From Pithys albifrons albifrons (lineage: Eukaryota > Chordata > Aves > Passeriformes > Thamnophilidae), in NCBI RefSeq assembly GCF_047495875.1, contig NC_092458.1, forward strand, positions 105,898,227 through 105,962,226: DNA of 64,000 bases, in the 5' to 3' direction. Shown piece by piece: positions 1 to 11,520 of the stretch. The position numbers and the translations under genes are program-made. Position 1 is the stretch's first letter. Each line of letters begins with the position of its first letter. The notes below the pieces were generated by a model. That model made no database searches, had not been told where the DNA came from, and saw nothing but the letters and a program-made list of their open reading frames with translations.

Positions 1-1518
1 CAGTATATCCAGAATAAGAAGTCTGAAACTTCAGTGTCTTCTCATAACATATCAAACCGGAATCCAAATTTTTTATCTAAAGATATTTATAACTTTATTG
101 TGGACAGTTGACAAGTCTCTTAATGTTAGTACAGCAAAAAGGGAGGAAATTGCACATTCTTATCTTATGGGTCATTGTATGAATAAATCCTTTAGTCAAA
201 AGAATTCAGATCACCACAGAATCTAGTCAACATGAATACACAGGCTCAAATTAAAGGGGAGTCTATCATATATATAAAAATGTATTTAGAATTTACTTAC
301 TTCAGGGAAAAAATAAAAAAAAGAAAATGGATTGTTAGGATTACTAGAATGAGTTGCAAGTTTGAAGTAAACTGGGATTTTAATTATTTAATTATTTGGA
401 GACAAGATTTCAAAGAATTAGAGATTCATTTTCTTCCTGTGCTAGACTGAATTGAAGTGAGGTCCAATAGTCATTTTAAATAGAGTGCAGTCTACAATTT
501 CTAAAAAGGAAAAGTGACAAAAGATGATCTTTAATACTGCTTATGCATATGAAATAAAAATATTTATTCTTTTAAAAATGTTGAGGATTCCTTCATCCTC
601 TTCCCCCTCTCCTTCTCCCCAAGATCCCAACTTCTGATGTCGTGTTCTTTGTTCAGAGAGAGCTGATAGGACAGCAATACCTCCATATTCTCCATGACTT
701 GTTAAATCTTCTCTCAGGTTATAGTAATAGTTTATGATGTGTCTGACATGTCATTAGAACTGTAATGGTTAATTACTAGACACTGCAGAGACACAAAACC
801 TGGAGACAACTTCTGCATCTCTTTGTAACACGGAAATGTAGGCTCACCTGTAGATGAATGGGACTGAGGATGATGAATGGTATGAAATTACTATTGTATA
901 CCGAATAAGACAAGTCTGAATGCTCAATATCTGGAATTTAGCAAGAATTTTTTAAATGCTATGAAGTATTTATTTTGCTTGGCTGGTGTGTTCCTACATT
1001 ATAAATTCCCTTATGCATTAACCAGTGCCCTCCTGGCAGGGACTTGAGCCAGCTGCTAATGGTTTTGTTGCTGGGGAAAAAAAATAAATTAAAAAAATTG
1101 TGTGTCCTTGACATGTCACTGGAGTAAATAAATATTTTCAGCAAAGGATGTGAGTGTAGATGCTATAATTTTTATTTGACAGATTAGGACAACCGGGTTG
1201 AGAGTATCTGACAGCTAGATACAGTCTGATTTATAAGACTTAGTAGGGAAGCATGACAGACATATGTATTTATTAAAGATACATTTACAAAATGCTCCAG
1301 TTTAATCTGACAACTCTGCCAGCCAAGACCTGAGAAAGTGCAAAGATATAACTCTACTTACCGTCATTACAGTACAGTCTCAGCAGACTTAAAAATCAAA
1401 AATAAATAGTTTAAGTGTTTTAAATTTATAAATCAATTAATAGAGATAAAACAGTGTATCTTTTAACAAAATAATTTACAGAAGCTGAACTATTCTGCAT
1501 ACTTAGGTGATGTAGAAA
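1..1518. other. Unique AT-rich DNA, no gene seen
   Basis: No recognisable exon, RNA gene or dispersed repeat was found. Open frames are at most 72 codons and show no domain. A short pyrimidine-rich stretch lies near 590-622. The sequence reads like ordinary intergenic or intronic vertebrate DNA. Confidence 0.6.
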
Positions 1519-1523
1519 AATGA
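1519..1523. repeat. Target-site duplication, left copy (AATGA)
   Basis: AATGA lies immediately before the TG that opens the LTR and is repeated exactly at 2240-2244, immediately after the closing CA. A sixth base (A) also matches on the left of both copies, so 6 bp is possible if the LTR ends one base earlier. A 5-bp duplication is the size known for ERVL insertions. Confidence 0.75.
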
Positions 1524-2239
1524 TGTCTAGGTTAGAGGGGAAAAAACCCAAAATGTTTACCCACAAGCGGGGGAGGGGGCCTTCTCCACAATAATCATGC
1601 CACTCTTTATAAATTTAAGGAAAAAAGGAACTTAATACAAGAAGGATAACTGTTCTTAACTGCTATATATAAACAGACTAGTGCAAACCGCTTTCCCAAC
1701 ACCACAAGAAAAAGAAAAAAAAAACCAACAAAACCCAGCAGGTTTTCCTCCAGGAGGAAAGTTATACTTAAGCAGTGTCAAATGTCACAGTCCGTCTGGC
1801 TGCAGAGTGAGTTCCCAGTAGTTCCCAGTTCCTCTACAGCGAGACAGACGAGTGGTGAGCTCCCAGATGAACTCTGTGTCTCTTGTCCCAGATGAAGGAA
1901 AAAGAAAGCTGAAAGTGGGAAAACCACCACGTGTCCTGCAAAAAGCAGCTGCACACCTCTCTCTCCCAGGTCAGACTGGAACAGAGGCCAGGATCCCAGA
2001 TGCAGGAACCAGGAGAAACAGTCATGGTGAGGAGAAAAACAGCGTCTCCGCCAGAAGCCCCAGCAGTAGCCAGCTCCCTCGTTCCGCTGAGCTAAAAATG
2101 GAAAGCTGTCCCCCAAAACAAAAGAGACAAACCTGCCCCCATCCAAGTGATCAGCAGTTAACTACTTCTTTTGTTAACTACTGGCATGGGCAGTTAGTGG
2201 CAGGGGAGAGAATTTACATAATAATCCCAAACTACAACA
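1524..2239. mobile_element. Solo LTR, avian ERVL-like, 716 bp
   Basis: The element opens with TGTCTAGGTT and closes with AACTACAACA, so it has TGT...ACA ends with an imperfect terminal inverted repeat, and it sits inside a perfect 5-bp duplication (AATGA). It is richer in CpG and GC than its flanks, for example in the 1790-2090 stretch, as expected of a fairly young insertion. A TATATATAAA motif lies at 1664-1673. No internal retroviral region or second LTR is adjacent, so it is a solo LTR left by recombination. I recognise the general sequence type from bird genomes (start, the G-rich block near 1570, the internal GCGAGACAGACGAG), but that is memory, not a search. The ERVL assignment rests on this and on the 5-bp duplication. 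Transcriptional orientation is not assigned. Open frames of 122 to 130 codons on both strands inside it are not taken as genes. Confidence 0.82.
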
Positions 2240-2244
2240 AATGA
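2240..2244. repeat. Target-site duplication, right copy (AATGA)
   Basis: Exact partner of 1519-1523, directly following the terminal CA of the LTR. Confidence 0.75.
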
Positions 2245-5200
2245 ATACCTAAAATACACAGGCTTGCAGCACTGTACAGTGTTATGACTATTATATTCAC
2301 GTATATATCAGGAGCAATACTGTCATGGCAATATCCTAGCATAGAAATATTTTTATTGCTTATTAAATTGCAAAAATTTAATTGTACAAATTTAAACTGA
2401 GGATTGAGCATGCACAGGATGCTTTTTTTCCCCAAGAAATTTATGAGAAAAATGTAGACATTGTTCTACCACTGAAACAACACTCCAGTGTGTTTAACTT
2501 TTGAAACTCAGCTTTCTCACTACAGTCACGCCAGCTCACCTCATATTTATCTACCTGTCAAGATTTCAGAGAACCAGAGAAACTGTACTTTACATTTGTC
2601 TGACTCTCTAACAAGTACTTCTTTTAAAAATGTGTTTTCGGTGTTTATTATTGATATAACCAATCTTCTGGGAGAAAAAACAAAAGTAGTTAATCAGGCT
2701 ATCTATTTGGCATTGATCTCTCCAGCATTTCTGATAACTTCAAATAAGTGAAATCATACTTCTAGTATTCCTACCTACAGTGCTGGAGCTACAAACATAT
2801 CCCACATGCCTTCACTTCAGGACAGGAGTATAACCCCAAGGGCATCAAGGAACCAACTGACAAGCACAGCACTGTAGTTTAGATGAATATAAAATCAAGC
2901 ATCTGTGCAAACCACAGACCATGAGAATGAAAACTCCTCCTCATTTTAAAAAACAAGGCAAAACTTCATGAGATAAAACTTCAACAAGAAAGAGGGGGAC
3001 ATACTTGTTTCCTTTCTAAACTGCTACTAAGCCTTCAGGCTCTTGAGATGTAAAATTTTCTTGGGGGACTGAAAAGAAGCTTCAAGATTTAGATTTTAAA
3101 TTTTTTTAGGCACAACGCTGAAGAAAAGAAATTATTCCACAGAATTTTAATGTCCTCTCTCTCCCTTGTCATTCCTGCTGAAATTCAAATTATCAACCAA
3201 CTCTTTTAGAACCTGAGCATGTTGGTACCTACAGGCAACATATTTCTAGTGCAAATCAGTATGGCAGCAAGACAAGTATAATCTCCATGCAGATAAATAT
3301 GGGAGATATACACAAAGAGTAATAGTGTCCAGAAATTTAAGCAAGCTTATGCTAGACCAGACATTTGCATTGTTAAGCAAATTTTATGTTTTCCTTCAAA
3401 AAAAAAAAAAAAAAAGGGGGGGCGATTGAACCATTACTGAACAAATAAGTCTGAAGAACAAAGAGTGAGCCATTGGAGAAAACTCTTCCAGAGTAAGTGG
3501 AAACTTTCCTATATTTCTGATAACACTGCAAAGGAAGCAGGACAAGAAAGAGAATGGAAGGAATTAGCCCAGTTGGCAAGATAAAAACCAAATAACTCAA
3601 AGAGCTTCACTATTTTATGTAGTGAAAATGCTGGACAATTCAAAGCAGCTGAATATAAACCTATCAATAAGTATTTTAATGACAAAACTCTAACATAGAT
3701 TCTCCAAAGAAAGAAACAGTCTTGTCCCACTTTTCTGCAGTCCAACCTTTTTTCACCTGCCTAAGTTTTCCACTTAGCGACATGGGTATATCTCTGGCCC
3801 TGCCCTGAGAAAATCCTTCACACTTTTGCTACTCATCTTTCTTACTGACAGCCAAGTACCCACTCTAAGCTCGGAGGACTGTTGTGCATCAATAGACCAT
3901 AAATTAGTAAATTTGATAAACAAGAAGTGAAAGCATTACACAAGAAACTAATATATCAAACAAACTAAAAATGACAAGAAGTAAAGAAATGCAAAGATAG
4001 CACTTTTTTTCTGAAACAAATTTCTTTGTTTTTCCCCAAGGACAGTGTTAATTTATGGGCTAAAGTTGTTAAGAGTAATTCCTAATGAGTAGGACCACTC
4101 ACCCACAGCAAGCTTTTGCTAAATTTCAAGTTCATTAAAGAAAATTATAAATCTTTGTATGGTGTTGCTATATACCTGAGGTTCAATCGGAATAGCTCAG
4201 ATGCATGCTAATATGTTAATAAAGATGATAAATGTAGTTAAAGGCACATATTTGCCCCGGGTAAAATTTGCTACTCCATTTGTGGTGTGTGAGAGCAAAG
4301 AACAAAAAACCTCTGCCCAGTTTGCAGCCATATACAAGCTGGTTTTCAGGGAGGTGATTGCCCCACAAAAATATTTCAGAAACAGAAAGGAAAAAGTGTA
4401 ATCCACTGAAAAAAAACTTCCTAGTCCATTATTATTGAGAAGTTTACTTCCTTATTGTAAGTAGCATTGATCATTTTAGATGCATTAATATCTTTGATCT
4501 CAGTGGACGACAGTAAAGCTCGTAGTTACAAACCTAAAAACAAAAAGAAAAATTAAAAGTTACTACTCTTAAAAATATAATTAAATTAATCTTTAGTCTG
4601 GAGTGCAAATCCAGGCTCAGACAGTATTTCAATAGATTTCCTCAGCTTCAAATCCCAAAACATATTTAATAAGAACTTCTGGGATTTGTTAAGAAGATAC
4701 ATGATGCAACACGCAGTTAAGTCTTCTGTTGAACAACAGTTTTCATCATTGAGTTTACCCACCTTTCTTCCTCTTCTAGCTGGTTGTGGGTTTGAATCTC
4801 AGTAAAATATTGTAATGTTTTTAGACAGCAGGTGAAAAGTCCCCATGTTTAACTTGGGTAAAAACTGACAGAAAACTCTGACCCCAGATCCAACCCATAT
4901 ATAGTGTTCTTGGACTTCAGATCATCTCCTTCTTTTAAAATTTGGATGGAAAACCTAAAAATTAAGCTTTCAATGGAAATACACTTACAAACTCAAGTAG
5001 AAAGCAGCTTGTGCCATTTCTTTAATCACTTCTCAGTCTGTATGTTATTACTGCTATTGAAATACATGGCAAGAATACAACACCAAGGCTCTGCACATGA
5101 TTAACTTTTTGTTCTTCCTGTAACTTGCTATAAACCTCAAATGAACTTGCAGGTTGGCAAGAACATGTTAAGAGCTAGATGCCAAACTGTAAGAGACATT

Positions 5201-6090
5201 TTTTCCAAACAGCATCACCTTCCTTGGATGGGGTTCCCTTTCCCTCTCCTCTCCTTTTTTCTCCCTCTGTCTCCTAATAGCTATTAGAGCTAGGCAGATA
5301 CTTGGTTTATATTTGGGACTTAAATCCTTCCAAAGGTCTCAGTTCTAGACATGAAACACTCCATGAAGAGATTTTTCCTCCTTTCAGATCCACCCTTTCT
5401 CTTTCTGCTAAGAAATGCTACAAAAATAGACAGCAATTACTCCAATTTGCTTGTCAGCAAAGATCCAGACTGGGCTCACTTACCCTTTTTCCACAGGTCC
5501 CAGAAGAAGAATTGATATTGCACAGTAACAACTCACCTTCAGCAACTGCTTTCTGTACCATATCTAGAAAGTGATGCTGGAGATTCAGTGCTCAAGGAAT
5601 CAGCCTGGTTGGCTGCATGATCCTGCAGGAAGCTCTTCAGCTCTCAGTGTCATGATCGGGATCACTCCTCAGATTTGTGAAACAATGGAATGCCCAAAGA
5701 TCATTTCTGAAGCTCATATTTTACAGAAATACCAAAAGACTTAAAATTCCTGCAAAAGGTATGCCTAGTACAGGACTCAGGGATTAAAGCCTGACAAGAT
5801 TTTTCACAAAGAGCCAGATTTAATAGATTTAATAGAGCAAGATATTCCGAAGGACTAAGCAGTCAGCCTAGGTACAGGCAAGTTGAAGGGTGGAAGCTCA
5901 ACATTGCTGGAATCCCATAGGTCAACTGTCAACATTGTCCCTTGATACATTGTTTGGGGATCAGATCTGATCTCCGAGCAATCAAAACAAACTATTGCCT
6001 TTGATTTTTATTTTCTTCAGGTTTTTTTTTATTTCTTAGGAGGAACAAACAAGGTTTTCCCAAATCATCTCCTTTTTAGCATGCCTTCAG
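2245..6090. other. Unique DNA, no gene seen
   Basis: No gene or clear dispersed repeat was recognised. It contains the A18G7 homopolymer junction at 3398-3422, a pyrimidine-rich stretch at about 5229-5275 and a 9-bp double repeat (ATTTAATAG) near 5819-5836. Open frames reach 90 codons without recognisable domains. Confidence 0.55.
3398..3422 (+). repeat. Homopolymer junction A18 then G7
   Basis: Eighteen A are followed directly by seven G. This could be an eroded retroposon tail or simple replication slippage. No retroposon body was recognised upstream. Confidence 0.9.
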
Positions 6091-6114
6091 TTGCTGAAAA
6101 TCATAGAATCACAG

Positions 6115-6404
6115 ATGGCTATACATTTTACATTCATGAATAACCTGTGTGGTGGCCTCCAGGTTAGGTCCACCCCTCACTCAGGAGCCCATCTGTATGT
6201 TGCATCTCTTCCTAGATGTTCTGATGTTTCATGGGCTCATCCAGCTATAAATAGCTCACTCTTCCACTTCCAGTCTAAGTGTACCTGAGCTATTCCTGTC
6301 TTGGCAGCCTTATCCACCTGCTCATTGTTCTGCTGTTCTTCAGTGGTGTGACTTTTGTGCATGTGAACATCTGAATGACACACCTTCAGAGTCATGTTTT
6401 CTAC
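6115..6404 (-). mobile_element. Degraded ERVL-type pol fragment inside CR1
   Basis: Read on the minus strand, this piece resembles the end of RNase H and the start of integrase of an endogenous retrovirus of the ERVL type. The codons at about 6313-6341 give a TEEQQ-containing stretch, followed by the spacer and an HETSEH stretch in the position of the first integrase zinc-binding histidines. The frame has in-frame stops at 6237-6239 and 6177-6179, and the cysteine pair of the zinc-binding module is not preserved, so it is non-functional. No LTR, primer-binding site or other retroviral part lies beside it. Family placement is recognition from memory. A translated search against avian ERVL pol would settle it. 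Confidence 0.68.
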
Positions 6405-6574
6405 CCATTGGAAGGGATGTCAAAGATCATCTAGTTCCAATCCCCACAGGGACAACTGGCACCATACCAAGTTGCTCAAAGCAACCATCCATCCATTTAT
6501 TTGCTCAAAGTCCCATTCAACCTGGCCTTGCACACTTTCAGGGATGGAGTGACAACTTCTCTGGCAAACCTGTG

Positions 6575-6862
6575 TCAGTGCCTTAGCACACTCACAGTAA
6601 AAAATTTCCTCCAAAAGTCTAATCTAAACTTACTCTCTTTCAATTCAAAGCCATTCCCCTTTGTCCTGTCACTACGTGTCCTTGTAAATAGTCTCTCTCC
6701 ATCTTTCTTGTAGACTCCCTTCAGATACCAGAAGGTCACAATTTGGTCACCCTGAAGCCTTCTCTTTTCCAGGCTGAACAATCTCAATTCTCTCAGCTTC
6801 TCCTCACAGAAGTGCTCCATTCCTCTAATCAACTTGGTGACCTCCTCTGGACTCGTTCCCAC
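6575..6862 (-). pseudogene. CR1 ORF2 carboxyl-terminal relic
   Basis: An open stretch of 95 codons on the minus strand matches the familiar CR1 ORF2 tail: [17 protein letters not shown], then a block around SDRTKGNGFELKESKFRLD and RKFFTVSVLRH. In CR1 this tail lies downstream of the reverse-transcriptase domain. The catalytic part is absent because the copy is 5'-truncated, so no activity is possible. The reading frame is lost on both sides. Confidence 0.8.
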
Positions 6863-6925
6863 AGATCAATGTCCTTTCTATGCTTGGGATCCCAGAGTTG
6901 GATGCAGCACTGCAAGTCTCATTCC

Positions 6926-9900
6926 CATTACATCCAGCAAGTGAAAAATGAAAGCTCTTTCACATCAGTGTGATATGGAATCTTGATAGCATACTGAAAC
7001 AGCTAGACATTTCAATTCTATGCTGATAAATTTGTTCTTTTGAAAATGCGGAACATACTTCAAAAATATCAATGTGATGCCTCAGTGAACATCCCTTTAT
7101 TGAAAACCAGAGTAACAATACAATTCTGCCCACAAACAAATGGCCTGACAAAGTCCAGATAGAGACAGTCAAGGTCTTGTTTTGCCTTCACATTCACAAG
7201 ACTGATTACAGTAGAAGTGGCCTCCCATGCACCTCTGGGAATAATTGGCCTTTAGTTTATAAAACCTTTAGGTCCATGTAGTTCTGATGATGAAAAATTT
7301 CCTTTTTCACTGCAACCAACACTATTTTTGTCTATATAGCTCTTGTGAACACCATGGCATTTCGCTCAGAAGGGGTGTAGCTCTATCTGCGTTACTAGAA
7401 ATGAGGGGAAAAAAGCAAAATATTGAATGACAAACTGTCATGTTCAAAGTTATTGGCAATTTCAAAGAATACTAACTTTCAGGCATCCAGCCGACCATGC
7501 TCTAGCTATTCAAGCTTCCTTGAGAGTTCCCAGATGCCTTGGAGATTGTGTACTGATAATAGAGAAAGAAAAAGAAGCCCTGTGAAAGAAAATATAAATT
7601 AGTTTTCAAACAGAAGGTCTGAAATGTCTGGTGATGTGGGAGAAGGTGAATCTGGGCAGCAAAAAACAAACAAACAAAAAAAGCAGATAGCAGAAAGTAA
7701 GAGAAGAAACACCAACAGATAATACTGTCAAGTAGCAATCAGGATTTTTTTTTTTTTTTTTTGGTAAAACCAAGCACATGTAAATCAAGAAGAGAAGTGT
7801 ATCAGAATTTAGGTGAGGTGTGACTGTCAGCTTGAATTTACTGGAAGTAAAGCTGAAAAAATCATTCAAGTTGTGTTATTGTTATACCTTCATGTGGCAT
7901 CCTAGAGGAAAAATTTGTGCTGTAAGGTCTTTACTGTTTTCTGTTTCATTCTGATTCTGGTTCTTTCTCTGAGGTTTTTCATGTACAAATAGCATATCCA
8001 ACCACTAAATCCAAGACACAACTTCATTTTCCAGCTTTCCTTGAGTCCAAAAACCAGAACTGGAATATTTTCTTCTAAGAGGCAATTCCATAACCCTAGG
8101 TTAGAAGGCTGGCCAATGATCTTAACACCTCCTGAGCCCCCCTGTTGTTTGACCAAAGGCCTTGGAAGGCATTTCTGACAGCTGGTGTTGAGCTTCTGAG
8201 CTTGTGAGATGTTTACTAGTATTCCAGTGGTGCCAAGGCACTGTGGCATCCCATTGTTCTGGCCAGGCTCCCACGGAATTGTGACTGTTCCCTCCCTCTG
8301 CTGACCCTCAGGGGCAGCTGTAGTGCACAACCCACCTTGAGCTGAAGTCCTACTGCTGTGACCATGGCTAGAGTGGGATGACATTTCTCCCAAGTTTTTC
8401 GTCTCCTGCTCAAATCAGTGAGTTGTGCACAAGTGGGGCTTCTTCCCCTACACCTAAGAGCTCTGAGAAACAGAAAACAGATGACTAGGTAAGATCTTAT
8501 ATGGGATATTAGTAATGTCATTTCCAGGCTTCTAAGGCTATGAAGACTTCAGCTGTACAGAGTGTTTATTATGTAACTATTCCCCATTAGTTTATATTTA
8601 CAAACTGGTAGAGAAAAAACAATTACATAAGAATGAATAATTCCAGTACATATAATGTGTTGCATCTCAAGAAAAATAGTATGGGCATTGCTGTTTGAAA
8701 GATCTCTCCCTAGTTTCAGACTATAAAATAATTATGAATATTATGTGCGTACATGTGATGTATAAAATACTATATGTTGGATAAAAGACAGGAACTCTAC
8801 AGTTACCATTTTATGGTCTAAGAAAGGAGTCTGTCTGTACAAGGCACTGTGGAAAAAAATAAATTTCAAATGGCAGCAAACTGAACACAAAAGCTGTATT
8901 CATGATACTTATGAAACTATCACTGTTCACAGAATAAGAGAAAGATAGATGCAGAAACGTGTATAATGTAAGCAGCCATTTAAAAAGTGTGTTAGAAAGG
9001 CATGTATTCCACATTTATTTTTCACTTTCAGTACCTTTTCACATCACACTGTTACACTATTTTGAGGACCATTTAAAAATTTAGCTTCAGTGATGCCTGA
9101 ATTTTAGAGATGCACTATGAGAGGAAAGATTATGACACAGAAATATTCAGCAATACTTTAGTTAACTTTGAACTCTTTCTGACACCTGCAATAATGAAAG
9201 CAAACCTCATCTGCAAACTTGAAACAAATTGTTTGACTGGAGGAATTAGATAATGGTTGCCATTGATTTCTAATTCTGCAAAAAGCCATGACAACAGGCC
9301 CTAGGAAAAATTATAGATTTTGATTTTAAGGACCCCTAAGAAAAACACAATAAACCCCTCTGTTCTTTTTCTGCTACCTACTAAAAATAACAGAGGTTTA
9401 TTTTTTAGCTTGAAAACATTTCAGAAATATCCTTAACAAAGTTAGATGCAAATGAATAAGTAAAGAGAAGAAAAAAATTGAAAGAAAAGGAATACCTACT
9501 GGAGCTGGGCTACTTGATACTTTCATGGCAGACTTCTTCAGCTATTAGCTGTTCTATCACAAAATATGATCCTGTTGCAAGCATGAAATTTAACACATTA
9601 ATAAAAACAACTGATCAATACAGCAGTACCAGCAGTTGGCCATCTGTAAAGTTCAACACTTAATCATAATTAAGTCAGGAAAAGCTGACAAATACAAGTG
9701 TAAGAAATCACACAAAGACTGCAGGAAGTAACCAAGCACCCTTAAATCATCAATTTGGTTAATTCTGGCACTGACTTCAGTTACTTCTTTTTAAGTATAT
9801 TTGGAATAAAAATTAATCCCTAATGCATATATTTTCCAATTATCAAATTAAGATTTGAGTTAAGCTAATAAACACAGCAATATTTTAATTATATTGAGCC

Positions 9901-11217
9901 ATATGAAACACACAGTAAGGGTGTGAGTGCAGATTACTTGAGTGTCACGCATTAAATAAATTAATGAAATAAAAATAGTAGTGTGGTTCTTTCCTGTGAA
10001 ATAATGTACTGCTATCAGAGCAACCCTTTTGGTTGGTAGTTGGGTATAAGGAAAACAGAGAATATCCAACTTTGAATACAATTTCTTTTCCTAGGGCACC
10101 AGGTGCTTTAAATGCCACCAGAAGGATGCTCTAGGCAGTGCCATACTGTCCAACATGACTTGGCATAGATTAGCTCAAAGCCTTTGTGTCTTTGCAGACT
10201 TTGATTAAGGGCCAGTGTTAGAACTCCTATGGGTTTTCACTTGATCCAGTACAGCACAGGGATTTTTTTCCTATTTTTTTCATCACAGCCGCCAAAAATA
10301 TGCCAGTTAAGATAATTACATTTCAATTTAAATTGGTAATTTAATGGAAAATTTTAAACCATGTAGGGAAGGATATGTACTTCCAACCTTATCCCACAGC
10401 ACTTTTTGTCTGTTGCAGATGATTTAGGGGCTCAGGTTTTTGCTTTTGGCTCTCAGTGGAAACAAAGAGTTTACAACTCTCCGAAGTTTTGCAGGATTGT
10501 CTCTTCAACCTATTTTAAGTCTTCAAACCTCAACTCAGTTTAGTTTCATCCATCTAATGTTTGCTGTTTCATTAACTACCTGCCTTTATGGGCCACAACA
10601 CATACAAGAGATAAACTGTTCCTCAGGATATTTGCACCCTTTTGAGAGGACAAGTAGAAGAGCCCAAGATAGTCTGCCTGCCATTCCTCTTCTGTTTTCC
10701 TTATTTGTTTCGGGGCTGACACAGAAGCCTGGCAGTCACAACATAATGTAAGAGGAATCATTTTCCTTTGTTTAGAGCACAGTGTGTACCGTCATTTACA
10801 TAATAAAATCCTCACACAAATAACAGATGGTGAAGAGGCACTCATGTTGCCACATGTTGGAAGCATGATATAGTTCTCTGATGAACTCGTTTCTCTTGCT
10901 TTTACCTACAGATGTCTACCAGCTATTAAACCTTGGGGGTTAGTCAACTGGTTGGAGGTTTAGACAGGCAAAAATCTGTCTACAGAATTTTCCTGCTTCT
11001 AGGAAGAGCAAATGTTATACCCTGACAGAAATGTGCAATCCATTGAAAATTGTTTCCACTACCATGAAAAGTAAATAATAATATCTATTTTCAACACTCA
11101 TTGGGATGAAATGGTTCACTATAGAAGACAGAAAATGCCTTTTTTCCACTGAGTATGAGCTGTTTTCTCTCTTTTTGGAATCCTTTTCTGAGCAGAAGCT
11201 GGGGCCAGAGTGAGCTA
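6926..11217. other. Unique DNA, no gene seen
   Basis: No exon or RNA gene was recognised. The longest open frame in the window (163 codons, minus strand, 7902-8393) lies here in a somewhat GC-richer patch at about 8080-8390. It has no recognisable domain, and I do not call it a gene. A T18 run lies at 7745-7762 and a short CAAA run near 7663-7682. Confidence 0.5.
7745..7762 (+). repeat. T18 homopolymer
   Basis: Eighteen T in a row. This is the complement of a poly(A) tract, but no retroposon body was recognised beside it. Confidence 0.9.
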
Positions 11218-11520
11218 TGTTAATGCCGCATATTAGCAATATCAATCCTTGGATGCATTACCATTAATTTTATGTGCAAATTAAGTGCTGGAAAACAAAT
11301 GTCTGTCACTTGAAATAAAGAGCCATACAGCCAGTATACAGTGCAGTGAAATAAGATCACACCACATTCCCTAATTAGAGTTAATGGATCTGCTTCTGAT
11401 CGCATTTACACCGATTTACAATCATGTAATCCATTCTATCATCTCGAGTGGAGCTGCTCTTCGGAGAGAATCAGTCCCCAGAATGACAGAGGGTATTTAA
11501 AAGAGTGGTCGTTTAGTTAA
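11218..11520. promoter_or_regulatory. Candidate conserved non-coding element
   Basis: This block differs from its surroundings. It holds several homeodomain-type cores (CATTACCATTAATTTTATG around 11257-11275 and CCCTAATTAGAG around 11370-11381) and at least five CpG between 11220 and 11470 in an otherwise CpG-poor region. It carries no open frame with a recognisable domain and no repeat signature. These are traits of developmental enhancers in vertebrate gene deserts. The call is inference from composition only and would need an alignment across birds. Confidence 0.25.

Larger units (their letters stand above)
6098..6925 (-). mobile_element. CR1 LINE fragment, 5'-truncated, interrupted
   Basis: The element lies on the minus strand. 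Its 3' terminus is seen as AATCATAGAATCACAGATGG at 6098-6117. The body resumes near 6405 with TTGGAAGGGATGTCAAAGAT and continues to about 6925 with the usual reverse-complement CR1 order: the block around 6530 that matches the typical 'cctggccttgcacactttcagggatgg' type, the ORF2 carboxyl-terminal region, and GGATGCAGCACTGCAAGT at the far end. About 290 bp in between are not CR1 (see the nested feature). The 5' part of the LINE is missing, which is normal for CR1. No flanking duplication was seen, as expected for this family. Confidence 0.85.

Noticed and set aside
1852..2244. 130-codon plus-strand frame and the opposite 122-codon frame
   Set aside because: Both lie inside the solo LTR, which is GC-richer and therefore has fewer stops. 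Neither has a recognisable domain.
4780..4810. GGTTTGAATCTC as a tRNA B box
   Set aside because: No cloverleaf can be formed with the flanking sequence.
7902..8393. 163-codon minus-strand frame as a gene
   Set aside because: No domain, no splice structure and no supporting context. A single frame of this length is possible by chance in 64 kb.
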